Source: Phycisphaerae bacterium
GTDB lineage: Bacteria; Planctomycetota; Phycisphaerae; Sedimentisphaerales; Anaerohalosphaeraceae
Length of the DNA: 8,608 nucleotides
Reading direction: 5' to 3'
Assembly: GCA_007121565.1 (NCBI GenBank)
Contig: SKKI01000005.1
Location: 1-8,608, forward strand
Part shown: one piece after another, positions 6,641 to 8,608 of the stretch
Layout: the number at the start of each line of letters is the position of its first letter
Numbering within the stretch: the stretch's first letter is position 1
Notes under the pieces: model-generated
The model's input: only the letters and a program-made list of their open reading frames with translations
What the model was told of the DNA's origin: nothing
Databases searched by the model: none
Translations under genes and position numbers: made by a program

Positions 6641-6666
6641 ACAATTCCGAAAATCCGCGCTAAAAT
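6638..6666 (+). promoter_or_regulatory. Sigma-70-type promoter of rplU
   Basis: TTTACA (6638-6643, 5/6 match) is separated by exactly 17 bp from TAAAAT (6661-6666, 5/6 match). Transcription would start near 6673 and leave a leader of about 48 nt before the bL21 start codon, with AGGAG at 6710-6714. The strong hexamers suit a highly expressed ribosomal protein gene. I see no clear structure for an autoregulatory leader in so short a UTR. Confidence 0.65.
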
Positions 6667-6720
6667 GCTCAATTCTTTATTTAATGTCAAGCGTTTTACT
6701 GTCTTTAACAGGAGTAACCG

Positions 6721-7050
6721 ATGTACGCAGTCATTGAACAAGGCGGCAAACAATATAAGGTGTCTCAAGGCGATGTGATCAATATCGAGTTGACCGAGGC
6801 GGATGCCGAGGCCAAAACCATTGAGCTGGATAAGGTTTTGTATGTCAGCGACGGGCAGAATGTCCAGGTCGGCGCGCCCTACCTGGACGGCGCCAAGGTC
6901 ATCGGCAGCTTCAAGGTCAATGCCGGCGATGCGGTCGTCAAAGGGCCCAAGCTGTATCCGACTCACCACCGACGCCGCAAAAACAGCACCAAACGCATCG
7001 GCCACCGCCAGAAATATCTGCAGGTTATCATCGAGAGTATTGAGGCTTAA
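6721..7050 (+). CDS. rplU: Large-subunit ribosomal protein bL21
   Basis: bL21 binds 23S rRNA in the 50S subunit and contributes to its assembly. The 109-residue product has the usual length (about 100-105). It shows the family start MYAVIEQGGKQYKVSQGD, the central beta-barrel segment VLYVSDGQNVQVGAPYLDG, and the basic RNA-binding tail THHRRRKNSTKRIGHRQ followed by YLQVIIESI. AGGAG (6710-6714) lies 6 nt before the ATG. The promoter at 6638-6666 and the terminator at 7078-7114 bracket it as a one-gene transcription unit. This is unusual because rpmA (bL27) normally follows rplU directly, and here there is no bL27 gene anywhere downstream in the window. Confidence 0.97.
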   Translation: MYAVIEQGGKQYKVSQGDVINIELTEADAEAKTIELDKVLYVSDGQNVQVGAPYLDGAKVIGSFKVNAGDAVVKGPKLYPTHHRRRKNSTKRIGHRQKYLQVIIESIEA

Positions 7051-7077
7051 TTTCGTGTGAATTCTGTGTGACATGTC

Positions 7078-7114
7078 GCCTTTTTCGGCTTTCGGGTCGA
7101 AAAAGGCTTTTTTT
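7078..7114 (+). terminator. Rho-independent terminator of rplU
   Basis: GCCTTTTTCG (7078-7087) pairs perfectly with CGAAAAAGGC (7098-7107). Three further inner pairs (two of them G-T) close a TTCG tetraloop at 7091-7094. Seven T residues follow at 7108-7114. It begins 27 nt after the rplU stop. On the opposite strand the hairpin is not followed by T, so it works mainly for the plus strand. Confidence 0.92.
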
Positions 7115-7140
7115 GTGAAGCACTCCTGCGGCGTGTCCAG

Positions 7141-7163
7141 TCAATGCGTCAACACTGCATTGA
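7141..7163. repeat. Perfect 7-bp inverted repeat downstream of the 75-residue unknown gene
   Basis: TCAATGC (7141-7147) and GCATTGA (7157-7163) are separated by 9 nt. The hairpin lies 5 nt past the stop codon of the minus-strand small gene, so it may protect or end that transcript. No T run follows on either strand, so it is not a standard terminator. Confidence 0.35.
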
Positions 7164-7168
7164 TAACG

Positions 7169-7396
7169 TCATTCTGAAAAATAACTTATATTTGAAGTAA
7201 TCGGCTTTTGCTTGGCCGTGATCAGCGCCGCCAGAAGAATATGGCGCAGTCTTTCAAGATCAAGACCTTCCAAGTACTCTTCTGTGAAATCCAGCGGCAG
7301 CGGATACTCAAAGTGCAGAAGCTGGTCTTTGATTTCGTGCCTGCTCATCTGAGCGATAGCGGTACATAACATTTCAATATCGATATCTGTCAACAT
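7169..7396 (-). CDS. Uncharacterised 75-residue acidic helical protein
   Basis: The product begins MLTDIDIEMLCTAIAQ, continues SRHEIKDQLLHFEYPLPLDFTEEYLE and ends with GLDLERLRHILLAALITAKQK plus a short polar tail. Two likely amphipathic helices (about 4-30 and 46-63) flank a proline/aromatic loop. There is no signal peptide, membrane segment, cysteine cluster or catalytic motif, so a small adaptor or regulatory protein is the most one could guess. The residue pattern is clearly protein-like and the gene sits alone between two plus-strand units. The ATG at 7396 is preferred. A TTG at 7423 would add nine residues, and neither start has a strong Shine-Dalgarno sequence. I do not recognise a named family, so the function is unknown. 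Confidence 0.65.
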   Translation of the reverse strand: MLTDIDIEMLCTAIAQMSRHEIKDQLLHFEYPLPLDFTEEYLEGLDLERLRHILLAALITAKQKPITSNISYFSE

Positions 7397-7457
7397 CGTA
7401 GGCCCATTCTTTCGCAAAATCAATCTTGTCCGGCAACTATTACCGATGCGGGTATAT

Positions 7458-7475
7458 CGGCCAACAGGCCGGAGG
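7458..7475 (+). promoter_or_regulatory. Hairpin abutting a GGAGG sequence in the queA leader
   Basis: CGGCC (7458-7462) and GGCCG (7467-7471) form a 5-bp GC stem around the tetraloop AACA. The last G begins GGAGG (7471-7475), a full ribosome-binding motif. The start codon it would serve, at 7 nt spacing, is a TTG (7483) in a frame different from queA. The element might be leader regulation or an unrelated remnant. Confidence 0.3.
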
Positions 7476-7519
7476 GTTTAACTTGAAAAATCAAGGACGA
7501 TACAGTACGCTTTGCGGCC

Positions 7520-8569
7520 ATGAAAACCGAACTGCTGGATTACTCGCTGCCCGAGGCGCTGATCGCCCAGCGGCCCGCCGACAAACGCGGCGCCTCGCGG
7601 CTGCTGGTCTTGGGCCGCGCCGACGGAACCGTCCACGACCGAATGTTTGCCGATCTGGTCGACTACCTGAAAGCGGGCGATTGTCTGGTCTTGAACAACA
7701 CCAAGGTGCTGCCGGCACGATTTTACGCCCGAAAGCCCACCGGGGCCCGTCTGGAAGGCCTGTTCGTGACCGCCGAGACGGACGGCCGCTGGCAGGTGCT
7801 GCTCAAAAACGCCCGCAAAATCAAGCCCGGCGACAGGCTGATCCTGCTGGATCGGGACGGGGATGCCGCCGTTGAGGCCGTCGCCGCCGGACGACTGGAC
7901 GAGGGGCTGTGGCAACTGGCATTGGCAGACAATGCCCCGGCCGAGAAGGTTCTGCAAAAGATCGGCTTTGCGCCTCTGCCGCCCTATATCAAACGCAGCC
8001 AGGACAGTCCCGAAACGGATCACGACCTGCGGCGCTACCAGACGGTCTATGCCGCTCAGGCCGGTGCGGTGGCCGCCCCAACCGCCGGCCTGCATTTTGA
8101 CGCGGCGATGCTAAGGGACATCGCGGCCATGGGTGTTCGGCTTGCCTATATCACGCTGCATGTCGGCATCGGCACCTTCCGCCCCGTCCAGAGCGAGTCC
8201 CTCGAGAGCCATCCGATGCACGAGGAGTACTACCACATCGACCCCGCCGCCGCCGAGACCATCAACACAACCAGCCGCAGCGGCGGGCGCATCATCGCCG
8301 TCGGCACCACCAGCGTCCGCACGCTCGAAAGCGTCGCCCGAGGACGCGCAGTCACCGCCGAATCGGGACAGACACGGCTGTTTATCACGCCCGGCTATCC
8401 CTTCAAGATCGTCGATGCAATGATCACCAATTTCCACCTGCCCCGCTCGACCCTGCTGGCCCTGGTGGCCGCCTTTGCCGGCCTGGAGCCGGTGCTGGCC
8501 GCCTACCGCCATGCCATTGAGCAACAATACCGCTTCTACTCCTACGGCGACGCAATGCTGATCGTCTGA
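7520..8569 (+). CDS. queA: S-adenosylmethionine:tRNA ribosyltransferase-isomerase (queuosine synthesis)
   Basis: QueA moves the ribosyl part of S-adenosylmethionine onto 7-aminomethyl-7-deazaguanine at position 34 of GUN-anticodon tRNAs, forming epoxyqueuosine. The 349-residue protein is full length for the family (about 340-360). It shows LDYSLPEALIAQRP at 6-19, LVLNNTKVLPARF at 56-68, PPYIKR at 154-159, APTAGLHFD at 186-194, LHVGIGTFRPV at 213-223, HPMHEEYYHI at 231-240, VGTTSVRTLES at 261-271, TNFHLPRSTLLALV at 303-316 and the typical end RFYSYGDAMLIV. No conserved block is missing. The ATG at 7520 matches the family N-terminus. An in-frame TGA at 7484-7486 and the absence of other start codons rule out a longer form. 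No good Shine-Dalgarno lies at the normal distance; AAGGA is about 22 nt away. No tgt, queG or secDF/yajC genes are beside it in the window. Confidence 0.97.
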   Translation: MKTELLDYSLPEALIAQRPADKRGASRLLVLGRADGTVHDRMFADLVDYLKAGDCLVLNNTKVLPARFYARKPTGARLEGLFVTAETDGRWQVLLKNARKIKPGDRLILLDRDGDAAVEAVAAGRLDEGLWQLALADNAPAEKVLQKIGFAPLPPYIKRSQDSPETDHDLRRYQTVYAAQAGAVAAPTAGLHFDAAMLRDIAAMGVRLAYITLHVGIGTFRPVQSESLESHPMHEEYYHIDPAAAETINTTSRSGGRIIAVGTTSVRTLESVARGRAVTAESGQTRLFITPGYPFKIVDAMITNFHLPRSTLLALVAAFAGLEPVLAAYRHAIEQQYRFYSYGDAMLIV

Positions 8570-8608
8570 AAAACAGCAGAGCATGTTGACCGTCCGCCAG
8601 CGTCTTTC

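Noticed and set aside
7426..7875. 149-codon plus-strand frame starting before queA
   Set aside because: After the first 30 residues it runs out of frame inside queA and is Arg/Ala/Gly-rich shadow sequence. Only its GGAGG-TTG start was kept as an observation.
8111..8584. 157-codon minus-strand frame at the right end
   Set aside because: It is antisense to the conserved C-terminal half of queA, with Gly/Asp-rich shadow composition.
1..8608. CRISPR array, rRNA, defence system or biosynthetic cluster
   Set aside because: I saw no regularly spaced repeats, no rRNA sequence, no nuclease/toxin pairs and no linked enzyme set in any part of the window.

Overview
The window looks like bacterial chromosome from the Planctomycetes/PVC area, possibly a Phycisphaerae-like lineage. 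This is an inference from moderate-to-high GC coding sequence, wide gene spacing with few operons, a sulfatase relic (planctomycetes carry very many sulfatases), a small acidic orphan protein of the kind common in that phylum, and the housekeeping gene set. No rRNA or marker tree was available to confirm it.

Layout. Positions 1-1786 (minus) hold the N-terminal two thirds of pyruvate, phosphate dikinase (ppdK), cut by the window edge, with a near-consensus sigma-70 promoter at 1908-1936. Positions 1995-3407 (minus) hold a complete two-HKD cardiolipin synthase. Positions 3408-4192 are a scarred, AT-rich region: a short transposase-like relic, a tRNA-Thr(TGT) gene on the minus strand, and a 16-residue remnant of a sulfatase N-terminus. 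Positions 4193-5362 (plus) encode an MFS permease of the fucose-permease-like type. It is followed by a strong hairpin and an unidentified minus-strand coding remnant. Positions 5652-6494 (plus) encode a D-amino-acid aminotransferase. Positions 6721-7050 (plus) encode ribosomal protein bL21 with its own promoter and a textbook terminator, and rpmA does not follow. Positions 7169-7396 (minus) encode a 75-residue unknown protein. Positions 7520-8569 (plus) encode the queuosine enzyme QueA.

The genes do not form one pathway. They are mostly single housekeeping units: the PEP/pyruvate node, membrane phospholipid synthesis, D-amino acids for the cell wall, translation and tRNA modification. I did not find a convincing undescribed multi-gene system. 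The most unusual content is gene debris: the sulfatase motif beside tRNA-Thr, the transposase-like fragment on the other side of the tRNA, and the unassigned reading frame at 5416-5664. There are also several well-formed regulatory elements.
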